From Bettongia penicillata ogilbyi (Eukaryota; Chordata; Mammalia; Diprotodontia; Potoroidae): 64,000 bases of DNA. The stretch is taken from NCBI GenBank assembly GCA_023548195.1, contig JAJHZJ010000312.1, positions 62,001 to 126,000 of the forward strand, read 5' to 3'. Position 1 is the first letter of the stretch. Every line of letters starts with the position of its first letter. Under the pieces are notes generated by a model. The model had not been told where the DNA came from and searched no databases. It worked only from the letters and a program-made list of their open reading frames with translations. Both the position numbers and the translations under genes were made by a program. This document shows, one piece after another, positions 34,391 through 46,030 of this stretch.

Positions 34391-35279
34391 TTCCTGGTCC
34401 TCTGGTTTATTTTGCAACCAGGATTCCAGAGGGTAGAGCACTATTACATTAATATTAACCGATTTTCAACGATATTGCTAGCAAATTTTAGGGGAATGTT
34501 TGTGCTTGGGAATCTCAAAGAGCTAGATCCAAATTCTATAGATATTACCTAGATTCTTGCATATTTATTTTGTTAATGTTTTCACTTTATTTTTAATACA
34601 GCTATGTTTCTTATAAGGATGTAGACATGGTTAGACCTTTCTGCATAAATAATTTCATTTTGATATATTAAAGGTTTAGAAGCACCAAAACATTTTTAAA
34701 AATATGCTGCCTGCACCACTCAGTGGATTGGTTAAGTAATTACATGTCCTGACCCTGACACTCAAACACTACCCCAAAGCATAACGTTATATTCTCTAAG
34801 ATCCCAAGTCTTGATATAGAAGCAAAAGCAAATGACAGTAATTTCACACATTAAAGTGTGTTGAACATGTTTGTATTTTATTTTCCCCAAAAGGCATTAT
34901 GCTCAAACATCTCTGGCAACATTATGCCCTATCAGATAAGACTTTTAAAGCACCCTGCCTGAGCCTGCAAAAAACAAAGGAAATGCAGAACAAAAATCTG
35001 ATTCACCCAAGCATCAAATGGATTTCTTAAATTTCTTAAATTTAAGAAATTAAATTTCTTAAATAAATGTGTAGGTCCAAGTTATGAGCAGAAATTACCA
35101 AAAAAAAAAGTTACTCTAGTTATCCCCCTCCCACTTCTACAGAACCTATAAATGTCTTCTAGATTTTGAAGAAAACATTGTTTTAAAGAAATTACCAACA
35201 TGTTATAAGATGTGTCATAAAGTGTAATCCGCCTGTCTTCTAAGGATGACATTTAAGATCCAACAAGATTTTATAATAT
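34391..35279. other. Unassigned AT-rich region
   Basis: No repeat recognised apart from a short palindrome at 35030-35051. No informative frames. Confidence 0.4.
35030..35051. repeat. 22-bp perfect palindrome
   Basis: The arms 'aatttcttaaa' and 'tttaagaaatt' meet at 35040/35041. Further copies of 'atttcttaaa' flank it on both sides (35022 and 35054), so several hairpin registers are possible. Confidence 0.9.
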
Positions 35280-35450
35280 AGGATCATAGATTTAAAGCTA
35301 GAAAGGACCTTAGATATCTAGTGCAATGTTTTCACTCTACAGATGAGGAAACTGAGGAACCAAAAGTTTGAGTGTCTTGCCAAAGACTACCTAGGTAGTA
35401 AGCATCAAAGATAGCATCTGAGACAGGTGCTGTGATGCCAAAATTCCCAC
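35280..35450 (-). mobile_element. THER1-type SINE (antisense)
   Basis: 'tcatagatttaaagctagaa', 'aggaccttagatatctagtg', 'acagatgaggaaactgagga' and 'cttgccaaagactacctagg' are the complement of THER1 in correct order. Confidence 0.85.
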
Positions 35451-35674
35451 CTGTTTCCTGATAGATATAATCTCATGAGCCAATGGAAATAGAGCTGCCT
35501 ATCATCCTATTCTAGAATCTATAAAGTTCTTTCACAAGCTTGATCTGTTTGGTTTCTGCACTCTGAATCCCCCTCACCCCAGACTTGGCATTGGATATGT
35601 ATGATAGTTCATTTAAAATCTAGTATAAACAATGCACATAGAACTGCTGCTGAGCCCAAGTGGAAGAAAAGAAA

Positions 35675-35817
35675 GGAGGGAAGGCAGGAAGGAAGGCAGG
35701 AAGGAAGGCAGTAAGGCAGGAAGGCAGGAAGGCAGGAAGGAAGGAAGGAAGGAAGGAAGGAAGGAAGGAAGGAAGGAAGGAAGGAAGGAAGGAAGGAAGG
35801 AAGGAAGGAAGGAAGGA
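35675..35817 (+). repeat. (GGAA)n microsatellite
   Basis: Begins as GGAA units with scattered GGCA variants and becomes perfect GGAA from about 35736 to 35816. The tract directly precedes an antisense MIR. GGAA is the core ETS-factor site, but no regulatory role can be read from sequence alone. The Lys/Glu/Gly/Arg frames over it are artefacts. Confidence 0.97.
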
Positions 35818-36055
35818 TTTATTAATTAGCTACTACGTGGCAGGCACTACACTAAGCACTTTACAAATATTCTCTCATTTGATCCGCACAGCTACCCAAG
35901 GTAGTAGGTATTATTTTCCCTCTTTAATAGATGAGGAAACTTAGGAAAAGAGAAATTAAGTGACATGTCCAAGATCTCACAGTTTACCTGTAGGTCACAT
36001 TTGAACTCAGGTCTTCCAGATTCCAAGTGTTCTATCCATTGTTCCACCTCACTAC
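35818..36055 (-). mobile_element. MIR SINE (antisense), near full length
   Basis: 'tggcaggcactacactaagc', 'actttacaaatattctctca', 'tttgatccgcacagctaccc', 'atagatgaggaaacttagga', 'agtgacatgtccaagatctc' and 'cattgttccacctcacta' follow a complete MIR in reverse. Confidence 0.9.
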
Positions 36056-36894
36056 CAGGGGCCTAGAGTGTTTGTTTTCTTCCTTTCAAAGAAACCCTAA
36101 CTCTAATTCCACATGCACAAAAAAATGGGTTTAGTCCTAAGAGAGCCTAACTGCTAAAGAAAGGGTTCAATCCCTTTATTTTTCTTCAAACCATCTGCTT
36201 TGTAGCCCAGAGCTATTCCCTTCACAAGGAATCTCAGAGAAAGAGTTACTAGTTATGAATTCTCATCCTTTTTAAAGTTTGTTGAGTTTGTGACTCTTCC
36301 TGACTTAATGTCCGATCTTCTCTGATGCAGGCTCCCCTTTCCCACCCAAAAGAATAGGTAGGAGGCCAAAGAAAGGCTCAGTTCTTGGCTGACATCCCAA
36401 GCCCTTCATCACAAAGTCATTGTCTCCAGAGGTTTCCAGAGAAGCTCAGGACTTGCCGAATGGGGTGTTCCCTGAAGACCCATCCCTATGCATGTACACT
36501 GTAGGGAGTACTCCAATCCAACCCCTGCAACCCTAGAATCAAGACAGAGATTCCCTGTGATAATCAGGAAGTAAAGATTTGTTGTCAATTTAATCAAATC
36601 CTCCATTTATTAAGTTTATAAAATCAATTATATTTAGTCAAATTAAATAACTCTGTTCCCTCTGGTGACATAGAAGATTTTCAGGCCTTAGTATCTACCC
36701 TTCCACCTCCAATGATCCTCCGGACATTACCATCTGCACTATCTCTTTGCCATACTGTCCTCTAGCACTGTCATCTGACCTCCTGATGTAATCTAAGAAT
36801 CCCTAGGGCCTGGGGCCTAGGTCTTGTTATCAGCCAGGCCATTGCACCCTTAGGATTTCCAATTCTTTCCATCTGCCCTGTAGCCAAGGGTTGT
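36056..36894. other. Mostly unassigned region
   Basis: No element recognised with confidence. The part 36690-36890 ('catctgcactatctctttgc' and nearby) may be an extension of the L2 3' UTR that ends at 37025. Confidence 0.4.
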
Positions 36895-37025
36895 GTTTGG
36901 TTTTTTCTGATGTGCTGTCTCCCCCAAGTAGAGTATGATCTCCTAAAGAGCAAAGATTGTCGAATTTCTACTATTTGCGTTCCTGATGTTTAACATATAT
37001 TTATCAAATGCTTTGGGGCTCATTC
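36895..37025 (+). mobile_element. L2 LINE 3' end
   Basis: 'gctgtctcccccaagtagag' then 'tatgatctcctaaagagcaa', 'gattgtcgaatttctactat' and 'catatatttatcaaatgct' follow the L2 3' UTR ('ctcccccactagactgtgagctcc...') to its end. Confidence 0.65.
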
Positions 37026-37077
37026 ATTCATTTAAGTTAAACATAACATTTATTTCTTAGAAAATTAAACTTCAATT

Positions 37078-39429
37078 GGTGCCAAGATGGCTAAGTAGAG
37101 GTAGGAAGCCATCTAACCTCTCCTGGATTCCCCTTCAAGGAAATTTAATGCCTGAAATTGAATTCTGGAGTGGAAGAAACAACTAAAAGTTGGGATAAAA
37201 CAATCTCAAACAATTTCCAGCCCAAGACACTTTAAGAGGTCAGAAAAAAAGACCTGTTACATTGGGATCGTAGTCAGACCTAGGGTACAGTGTAAGCCAT
37301 ACTGTAGCTATGTCAGCAGCCAACCTTAGAAGCAGGTTCAGCAGCAGTAGCAGCAGCTTCAGGAGCTCTCAGTCCACAGACAGTATGAGGGTTGGACAAC
37401 TGGTCAGAGATGACTGGAGGCCTTTTGTTTGCTCTGAGTTCAGGACTCTATTGCTTTGCCCATATACAATTCTACATTACAGTCTCAGGGAGAAAACAAG
37501 CATAGTTCCAAAGAGGAAAAGAATATTTGTAGTCACTCACAAGGAAGCAGGGGCCCTGGCCTCAGGACCATGACAAAAAGGAGCACTAGTGCTTGCAGCT
37601 GCAAGACAGCAGGGAACCTGGTCATAGTTCTAGGGCCAAGAAGAATGCTAGCATTTGTGACTGCAGGGGAGCAAGGTCCCTTCCTGAGTAAAGACCAGAA
37701 CACAGGCCAGAGAGCAGTGACCACACCTCTCCTTAAATATGTTATCTTGGAAGCACCAAAAACTTACAGACTCCTGGCACTAGTTCTGAAAACAGCTGCA
37801 TGAAAACCTTGAAGCTTGGGACAATGGCCCCTCCACCCTGGGAGCAGAGCCCGATTTTAACATAAAGTTTAAAGTCAAGAAACAGGTGACAGGAAGGGGT
37901 GGGGTGGGGGGATGAGCAAAGAATCAAAAAGAACCTAACCATAAAAAATCACTATGGTGACTGGGAAGGTCATGACACAAACTCAGAAGATATGATGTCA
38001 AAACAGCTACCAGAAAATCCTCAAAGAAAAAATATGAATAGAACACAAGAACAATGAGAATTCCTCAAAGCACTCAAAAAGGATTTTTAACTTGAAATAT
38101 ATGAGGTAGAGGAAAAATTGGGGGAAAATGAAAGTAATGCAAGAAACTTATGAGAAGAGAGTCAACGTTTTGGTAAACAAGGCAGAAAATAACATCTTAA
38201 AAAAAGAATTGTCTAAATTATAAAACAGGCAGAAAGAAGAGAAAAACTCCTTAAAAAGTAAAATTGGCCAAATCAAAAAAAGAGGTACAAAAGTTCACCT
38301 AAGAAAATAATTCCATAAATTAGAATTGGGCAAGTAGAAACTAGTGATTCCATGAAATATCAAGAAAAAATAAAACAAATTTAAAAGAATAAAAAAGTAG
38401 AAGAAAGTGTAGAGTATCTCATTGTGAAAAAATTGATCTGGAAAATAGATCAAGAAGAGATAATTTAAGAATTATTGAACTACCTAAAAGCCATGATTAA
38501 AAAATAGAGTCTACACAGCATATATCAAGGAATTCTCAAGGAAAACTGCCCTGATATCCTAGAACCCTGGAGTAAAATAGAAATTCAAATAACCCACTGA
38601 TTAGTACCTAAATGTGGTTCCAAAATGAAAACTCCCAGGAATATTATAGCTAAATTCCAGAGGACATATTATTACAAGGAACCAGAAAGAAATAATTCAA
38701 ATATTATGGAGCCACAGTCAAGGTCACAGAAGATTTAGTAGCTTCCACTTTAAAAGAGCAGAGGACTTAGAATATGATATTCTGAAAAGCAAGAGAGCTA
38801 GGATTACAACCAAGAATAATTTACACAGCAAAACGGATTATAATCCTTCAAGGAAAAAGATGAATATTTAATAAAATAGAAGATTCCAAGCATTTCTAAT
38901 GAAAAGACCACAGCTGAAAAGAAACTTTGACTTTCAAATACAAGACTTGAGAAGTGTAAAAAGGAAAATGTGAAAGAGAAATCATAAGGAATTCAGTAAA
39001 GTTAAAATTTTTACATTCCTATATGGAAAGATGATACCTATAACTCTGAGAACTTTATCATTATTAAGGTAGTTAGAAGGACTATACATAGACAGAGGGC
39101 ACAGATGTGAATTGACTAAGATGGGATGATTTTAAGAAAACCAAATTAAGAGTGAGTAAGAGGATGCCCTGGGGGAAGGGAAAAGGGAAGAGAGCAAGGT
39201 AAATTATCTCTCATAAAAGAGGCAAAAAAAAAGAGAGCTTTTTACAGTGGAGGTGAAAATTGGGGGTTGGGAGTTTTGAAATACTTTAACCCTACATGCA
39301 TCAGAAAGAGAGAATAACATACACAATCAATTAGTTATGGAGCAAAAAAGAGAATTTGCAACTTCAAATTTTTAAAAATGAATGTTAAAAATGTATATGT
39401 AATTGAGGAAAAATAAAATAAGAAATAAA
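37078..39429 (+). mobile_element. HAL1 retrotransposon with target duplication, short 3' form
   Basis: Starts with 'ggtgccaagatggctaagt' and runs through an 830-base 5' UTR and an ORF1 remnant (37912-38957). The tail resembles the L1 inter-ORF spacer and then ends at the first L1-like 3' terminus ('gcaacttcaaatttttaaaa'), without the second module found in the other HAL1 copies. The flanks carry 'aaaattaaacttcaatt' (37061-37077) and 'aaaattaaacttcatt' (39430-39445), an almost perfect target duplication. Confidence 0.9.
37912..38957 (+). pseudogene. HAL1 ORF1, broken
   Basis: ATG in the conserved context 'gggatgagcaaagaatc' (M-S-K-E-S). The coiled-coil-like Lys/Glu part and the C-terminal block (corresponding to K-T-A-L, D-L-V-A-S and the terminal Q-D-L-R-S) are recognisable across frames, but stops are frequent from codon 9 onward. 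Confidence 0.8.
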
Positions 39430-39445
39430 AAAATTAAACTTCATT

Positions 39446-40725
39446 AACAGGAAAATTTTCCAGACTTCTAAAAGTGATGATGTACACATGAGATTCTCAG
39501 ACTATAATATCACCACCAATGAAAGAAAGGCGAAATGTACAGTTATCTTTTTTACATTGCAACTTTCTCCATTGTGGTATATCATGAGTCAGCATAAGAA
39601 ATTAAATGGGAACTTTTTGAGAATTTTGCAAAAGTCACAGTTGACACACAAAGGCCGACAGACAACACAGAAAAATTCCTTTTTCATACAATATTTTATT
39701 AACATTGACTTACACATAACCTATGACCAAATACTTAACCCAAATTGTACATTAATGAACTGTAAACATCCTATTTTTAAAAAATTGGACTTTAGTAAGA
39801 AGAATGAACCTAAAAATTTTATGTGAATTTTCCAGATCATGGGGGCACTGTACCCCTAACCCCAATGATATCTAAAGGATAATCTACAGGGAACTCATTA
39901 AATCATTGTCCCTGGAAACAGACTTCTGCTGATATGCAATCATACCATGACTATCCTCTTTCTTCTTTCTGTGACTTCACTAGCAGTTCACCAGTTAATC
40001 TTTATTACACTAACTTAGTAAACATCAAAAATCTCATTCCCAATCAGTACCAATATGTATTGCCTAAATCCCCTTCTGATGGCCAGAAGATTAGCAAGTA
40101 TACATTTTCACAAGCAATACTCTCAGAAGGATAATTGGTTAGGATAAACTCAAAGAAGTTGGATAAATTTGTACATATTGTTAGCTATTTTTCCAGATCC
40201 ATTCAAGTCTTTGATCTCCCAAAGAGATGTGAATACTTAAGCAAAAAATAAAAAATAAAGGTCAGCTTTGTTATTTCTGAAGGATAAGCTCCTGCAGATC
40301 CTATGCGGAATAAAAGAAGAATAAATTTCTCAACAGTGGTCACTGTGAGCTTTTCTTCCAAAGGCCAAGTAAAATCAAACAAGCCAATGGCAAAGATCAA
40401 GAAGAATATTTAATTAATCCCATCAGTAAGACCTTCGAAAACAGATGGGTTTGGTTCAGGCAGTAGCCAAGCTTTAATTCAGTTCTTTTCTACTATATAT
40501 TATTTGCTTCCAACCAGCTGTTATATTAAACTCCCCATAAGCAGCTTTTGACTGCCCCCTTATTTTTTGGTGGCAAATTCCAAAACTCTAAAACTTCCCC
40601 ATAGAGCTAGGGAAAATAAATCCATTGTCCAGTCAATTAATTAAATGGAGTACACAAATAAAAAGAGCCTTAAGATAATGGAGAATAGAAAACTTTGACT
40701 TTGGACTAGGTCTTCATTTGTATAA
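39446..40725. other. Unassigned region
   Basis: Low in recognisable repeats. A 112-codon plus-strand frame (39488-39826) is Lys/Asn/Thr-rich and has no recognisable domain. Smaller frames at 39934-40134 and 40400-40203 are likewise uninformative. Host unique sequence is possible. Confidence 0.35.
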
Positions 40726-40912
40726 CAGGAGTTCTTAACCTGGGGCCCAGAAACTTGTTGGTTTTTAATTTTATAATAACTTCATTTCAATATAATTCAT
40801 TTTCTTTATGTATATATCTTTATGTAGTTTTATCTTATGCATTTAAAAATATTGAGTTGAGAAAAGATCACTAAGTTTCATCAGACTGCCAAAGGGGTCC
40901 ATGTCACAAAAA
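40726..40912 (+). mobile_element. hAT-type non-autonomous DNA transposon
   Basis: The left end 'caggagttcttaacctgggg' is a typical hAT-type inverted terminus, and near the right side 'cagactgccaaaggggtcca' with 'tgtcacaaaaaa' matches the subterminal part of the same mammalian element. The right inverted terminus was lost in an AAT-repeat (40905-40930). Confidence 0.65.
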
Positions 40913-40929
40913 ATAATAATAATAATAAT

Positions 40930-41052
40930 TCCTGGATTAGTACCCAACAGATCTAATTTATAAAGAAAAATAATAATTCATTCAATACCTGAATAAAAAA
41001 AATCAATTAGCAAGACTTCTGATTATCAATTTTATGCCTTCAAATGAGATTT

Positions 41053-41098
<46 letters not shown>

Positions 41099-41445
41099 TT
41101 GCCAGCCTTAAAGTTGTATGGAAGTATTAGCTATTATTAGCTATGCACTTAAATTTTTTTTCAAAAAGATAAATTGTTTTGTAAATAAAAGACTAATAGG
41201 CTAAGAGGGGAAAGATTTATGGAGAGAGAAAAAAGAAGAAATTTGAGGGAAAAGGAGAATGCCTGTATGGCTTTGACCTTAATAAAACATCATAGGTTTA
41301 GGACTCAGCTTTTAATATAAGTCAGTTTTAGTCTGAAACCAGAGACAGGAGTTATTTGATTTTGTTTTAATGCCAACTAAAAAGAAGAGTGAATTAAAGT
41401 TTCATCAAAATATAGTTTAAAAAAACAATAACACTGCCACGAGTG
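40930..41445. other. Unassigned region
   Basis: Nothing recognised apart from the TA/TG microsatellite at 41053-41096. Confidence 0.4.
41053..41096. repeat. (TA)n(TG)n microsatellite
   Basis: About seven TA units pass directly into about 15 TG units. Confidence 0.95.
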
Positions 41446-41447
41446 CC

Positions 41448-41600
41448 AAGAGATCTGTGTCTGGGGCCAGGCTCTGTCATTAATTAGCTGTTTGACCTTG
41501 GGTCAGTCACAACATCTCTGGCCTTCAAGTTTCCAATCCATAAAAATAAAAAAGTTGGACAGGATAATCATTAAGGTCTCTGCTAATGATTTTGTGTTAA
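41448..41600 (+). mobile_element. MIR/THER1-type SINE
   Basis: 'gccaggctctgtcattaatt', 'agctgtttgaccttgggtca' and 'gacaggataatcattaaggt' follow a MIR/THER1 body in sense. Confidence 0.7.
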
Positions 41601-41844
41601 ACCAGGAGTGGGGAGATGTGCATTCACACTCTTGCTTTTCTCCTGAAAAGTTTTTTTGAATGCTGTGGATATCATCACCAACAATCAAAAATTCCTTATT
41701 CCCAAGGAATTGTCTATTACTCGGGGAATTGTTACAGATAGGGATTCAACTAATCCATGACTTTATTTCTCCCCATGTTTCTCAATCAAGACTCTGCCAT
41801 GTTATTGCTTTCTCAGAGAGAGTTCAGACTCTGACTAGAGTCAA

Positions 41845-42010
41845 AGGACCTGAGGTCAAATCCTACTACTGACAGTCTTTATTTGTGTGGCCTTTGATAA
41901 GTCACTTAAACCTGACTGGGACTCAGTTTCCTCAGCTATAAAGTTATGATGTTGAATTAGACGGCTTCTGAATTATCTTCCAGGTCTAACTCTTTGATCC
42001 AATGATTTAT
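41845..42010 (+). mobile_element. THER1-type SINE
   Basis: 'aggacctgaggtcaaatcct', 'gataagtcacttaaacctga', 'actcagtttcctcagctata' and 'cttccaggtctaactctttg' then 'atccaatga' give the full order of a THER1 SINE. Confidence 0.85.
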
Positions 42011-42535
42011 TGTCACAGAGACCCTCGTGACCTATGTACGAACAATCTTGGCTGTCTGTTGAGGAAGGGTGATATTGGGCATGTCTTGGTTATGCAGGAA
42101 GCAGAGATGACATTGAAATGATCAGTGATATTGTCCTTACATGGCAACCTCTGAACCATTAAACTTTAATCTCTGTGGAACCTATCAAGGAAACTTCCCT
42201 GGTTCTTGCAATTTCTTTTCCCTGTAGATATTAATATCATAGCAATGACTGGCATCTGACTGAAGAAGTATCAGATGTCAACCAACAGGGAACCAATCAG
42301 TAGGGAAGAGGATTGGGGGCACTTTCTAGGTGCTTTTCTTTCCCTTCCTCACCTCCCAGAGTCCGCATATGATAGGAGCAAATGAAATGAACAGTATGAT
42401 TTGAAAGAAGGCTAATGTCCTAAGTTTTCTTCTAATGTGACGTGAAAGTCCACCAATTAATGATTTATTGAAATTAACAAGCAAAAATCCCTGGAAGTTA
42501 TGTTGAACTGTCAGTCAACTATTAGACGGCCTAGA
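42011..42535. other. Unassigned region
   Basis: No element or informative frame recognised. Confidence 0.4.
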
Positions 42536-42738
42536 CAGGGATGAGGAACCTACATTCTCAAGGCCACATGAGGCCTTCCAGATCCTTGGGTGTGGCCTTT
42601 TGACTGAGTTCAAGTTTTACAGAATAAATTATTTTATTAAGGGGATTTGTTCTGTAAAGTTTGGATTCAGCCAAAAGGTTATACTTGAGGACCTAGAGAG
42701 CCACATATGGCCTCAAGGCCAAAGGTTTCCAATCTGCA
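42536..42738. mobile_element. Fold-back (palindromic) hAT-like MITE
   Basis: Left arm: 'cagggatgaggaacct', 'ccacatgaggccttcc', 'gtggccttttgactgagttc'. Right arm carries the complements in reverse order: 'ttggattcagccaaaaggtt', 'agagccacatatggcc', 'aggtttccaat'. The arms of about 90 bases are imperfect complements around a centre near 42635. The CAGGG-type end suggests a hAT origin; no 8-bp duplication is visible. Confidence 0.75.
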
Positions 42739-42869
42739 CTCAAGAGCCAGAGAAAACACAGTACTACCCTACCCCCAGGTCACCAGCCCTGCTTCTCTCT
42801 TGTTCCCCTCCCCTTGACCACACAAGTCATCACCCAAGCAGCTGGTGTGGAGAAGGCACCTGCCACTTT

Positions 42870-43228
42870 AATTCACTGTTGGTAGAACTCTGAATTAATC
42901 CAATCATTTTAGAAATCCATTTGGAACTATTCCCCAAAAAGTTACTAAACTGCATATCTTTTGACCCAGTGTTGCTACTAATAGGTCTATACCCCAAACA
43001 GATCATAGAAAGAAGGAAAAAACCCAATGTACAAAAATATTTATAACTCTTTTCATGGTACAAAGAATTAGAATCTAAGGCAAAAGGATATTCATCAACT
43101 TGGAAATGGATGCTTAAATTATGGCAAATGGTGCTATTGTGCCATAAGAAATGATGTAAGGTATGGTTTCAGAGAAATGTTGGAAGACATATATGAACTA
43201 ATGCAGAAAAAGGAGAACACCTATGCAA
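42870..43228 (+). mobile_element. L1 3' region fragment
   Basis: 'cactgttggtagaactctga', 'ccatttggaactattcccca', 'ttgacccagtgttgctacta', 'aaaaatatttataactcttt' and 'gctattgtgccataagaaat' are consecutive parts of the L1 ORF2 C-terminus. Confidence 0.8.
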
Positions 43229-43309
43229 TAACATTTTTTCCTATTTATTTATTTTATTTTTAAGTTATGGAATGGTAAAAATGGTATGGGTAATGTCTTT
43301 TGATTCATG

Positions 43310-43530
43310 GGTAAATTGGATTTAAGTGAGGCAGAGTTCCACAAAGTTGTCAGTCTCACTCTCTCCTCCAGAGTCATCACAGTCCAGTGGCAGGAGAGAA
43401 TCAAGATGACTGGTGATGGCTCAAGATGCAGTGGATGACCTTAGTGTCTTTAATGTCTAATCAAGCTCTAACCTCTCCACAATCCTTCATGACCATTGGA
43501 ACAGATTATTTTCATCCATCCATTCCACCA
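43310..43530. mobile_element. Unclassified interspersed repeat related to the SINE at 60437
   Basis: 'cagtctcactctctcctcca' with 'gagtcatcacagtccagtgg' resembles a block of the antisense SINE at 60550-60610, but the remainder ('gatgaccttagtgtctttaa', 'ccattccaccaagggcaatg') extends beyond it. I believe this is a known marsupial repeat but cannot name it. Confidence 0.45.
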
Positions 43531-44012
43531 AGGGCAATGGGAGAAGGGAGCAATTTGAAGTCAACACTCTTGGGGAGGGACAGGATCAAAAGACAGAATA
43601 GAAACAATGGGGGGCAGAATAGTTAGTCTTACACAACATGACTATTATCAATGTCATTTGCAAAACTACACAGATATGTGTATCGAATTGCCTGCCTTCC
43701 CAAATGGAATGGGTGGGGAGGGAGGGATGGGGAGAAGTTGGAACTCAAAGTTTTAGGAACAACTGTCGAGTATTGTTCTTGCTACTAGGAAATAAGAAAT
43801 ACAGTTAATGAGGAATAGAAAGTCATCTGGCCCTACAGGACAAAAGAGAAGATGGGGACAAGAGAAGGGAGGGATAATAGAAGAGAGGGCAGATTGGTGA
43901 TAGGGAAAATTAGAATGCTCAGTGTATTGGGGTGGGGGGAGGGAATAAATGGGGAGAAAATTTGGAACCCAAAATTTTGTGAAAATGAATGTAAAAAGTT
44001 TAATTAAAAAAA
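43531..44012 (+). mobile_element. HAL1 3' end, 5'-truncated, long form
   Basis: Matches the last 480 bases of the HAL1 at 7218: 'cagaatagaaacaatggggg', 'cacaacatgactattatcaa', first terminus with 'ttggaactcaaagttttagg', then 'ctggccctacaggacaaaag' and the second terminus with 'gaaaatttggaacccaaaat'. Ends in an A-rich tail near 44012. Confidence 0.85.
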
Positions 44013-45409
44013 AGAATAAATGACAACCAACCAACTAATTTATGGAATAAAATAAGCATTTCCATAACATAGTACCAAAAAAAAGAAAAAACCAAAAATG
44101 ATTGCACATATAACTGCAATCTACTATGCACAATTTACTATTCCTTTCAAATATACATCAAAATTATGATGTAATATTTTTATTTTTTGTAGATAGAAAT
44201 AGATATGTAAAATTATTCTATGCATACTTCTATTTATCAGCTCATCTTTTTTTATATGTCCTTTATAGTCACCTTGGGTATATATAATAGACAAAATAAC
44301 TTATTTCCTCAAAAATATTTATATAATACCATTTTAAAGACAAATAACTTTGAAAGACTACAAACTATGAACATGGCAATGATTAACCACAAGTCCAGAA
44401 GACTGACAATGCTAATCACTCCTCGACAGTTATGAACTCAAGATGTAAGAGATATACATGTTTGGATGTTGCTAATGTGGAAATTTATTATGCTTGTGTT
44501 ATCAGGCCTTAGGAGTGTATCTAGATAGCCTAACATGGAGGTGCCCCTAAGGGGACCTGTATGGGTGTACCTAGATCTCCTAAGATGGAGGTACTCTTTA
44601 TCTTCCACAATGTGGGCAGGGATAGTCACTTTTGATGTGCTGGATAATCCAAATAGGTTTTAGCTTCAAAACTGAACAGACTGAAACAGTCTCTTTTTGT
44701 CTTGAGCTCTTTCCTATTCTTTCTTTCAGCAAGTGTACCATGAACTGAACTGGTAAAAGGAGAAAGACTTTCTTCCCCTCCTCTCTCTTTTCCCTGAGCC
44801 CTGAGTTCTAAGAAATGAGTCTAAAAGGTTGTTTTATTTTCTGTTTCATTAGTCCTTCTCTGGTGCTGTCAATAACCCTGTCTGATGGAAATTTAAGCCA
44901 TGGAGACCTTGGAACCAAGATTATAGGCAGGATGGTACAGCCAGTAGGGAGCCCAGAGAAACTTATTGTGCTACGTAGGAACCCAACTAACCTATGAACC
45001 TAATCTCCTTCCCCACTCTAGACTCTAAAGTGATATAACATGGGGAAGGGGAGGGTGGTCTGCTTACCATATATTGGAGAGGAGGCTTAAATATTTGTGA
45101 TATCTTTAAAATATTTCTTTATAAAAGCTAATCCAATGGTTAAGTGGTTAAAAGGAACTGGAAAGCAAGGGATCACTCCCTAAAACTGAGGGACACCATC
45201 AGTGGGGGCTGAAGCCATTGATAGAAACATACACCAAACCTTTTTGAGAGTGCTGGAGTACCCTGGAGTTGAGGTAAAATCTATGATGCCTGGCCTTCCA
45301 GGCAACAGGGACAAGGATGGACAGTTTTAGACTTAACTATGTATATTTTTATAAGGTTATTTTTCCTTCCAATTGGATAGAGAGAAAGAAAATAAATGCT
45401 ATTAAATGA
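44013..45409. other. Unassigned; possible LTR-like segment
   Basis: From about 44459 to 45408 there are some LTR-like traits: a TG start, a TATA-like 'tataaaag' at 45120, AATAAA near 45391. No matching ends or duplication can be shown. A 60-codon frame at 44815-44997 has a hydrophobic start but no known match. Unclassified. Confidence 0.25.
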
Positions 45410-45790
45410 TCATTTTTTGAAAAGAGAGGAAGGTCCCACTATCGGCTCCACTGTCACCACCAATGCTACCTGCTGACCATCATCACAGAGTAGCTGTCCA
45501 ATAGCACCAGCAACAGCCGTGTCATGTCCTTCCTCTAACCCTAAACCACTTCAAGAAACCCTGCTTGCAACTCTGACTTTTAGGTCACGTTTCAGGGAAA
45601 CATCCCTTGTCTAGATTTATTTGGCAATTTCTGCAAATCCTGAAGCACTGAACAGCAGCCCAGTCACTTTAGGATACCCCTCTCCCAAAGTTCTCAGACC
45701 CATCATATGGTTCTACATCAATCAGATATGCTTTCATTAATGGAAAAAGGAAAATTAATGAACACTAAATAAGAAATACTGCCATCTATC
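45410..45790. other. Unassigned region
   Basis: Slightly GC-richer, no frame or element recognised. Confidence 0.4.
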
Positions 45791-45791
45791 T

Positions 45792-46030
45792 GGCAGCTAG
45801 GTGGTGTGGTGCAATGAGCACTGGACTTGGAATGGAAAAGATTCATCCTCATGAATTCCAGTCTGGCCTCAGACCCTTACTAGCTATGTGACCTTGGACA
45901 AGTCACTTACCCCTGGTTACCTCAGTTCCTCATCTGTAAAATGAGCTTGAGAAGGAAATGGCAAACCACTCTAGTACCTGGGGAAGTGTAGGGAATGAGT
46001 GATAAAAACCTGTGGAGTCCATAGATGAAA
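45792..46030 (+). mobile_element. MAR1-like SINE
   Basis: 'ggcagctaggtggtgtggtg' head, 'ctggcctcagacccttacta', 'tgaccttggacaagtcactt', 'catctgtaaaatgagcttga' and 'gaaggaaatggcaaaccact' core, then a degraded tail. Same family as 33254 and 58597. Confidence 0.85.

Noticed and set aside
35632..35944. Lys-Glu-Gly-Arg repeat proteins in two frames
   Set aside because: They are translations of the GGAA array and neighbouring MIR.
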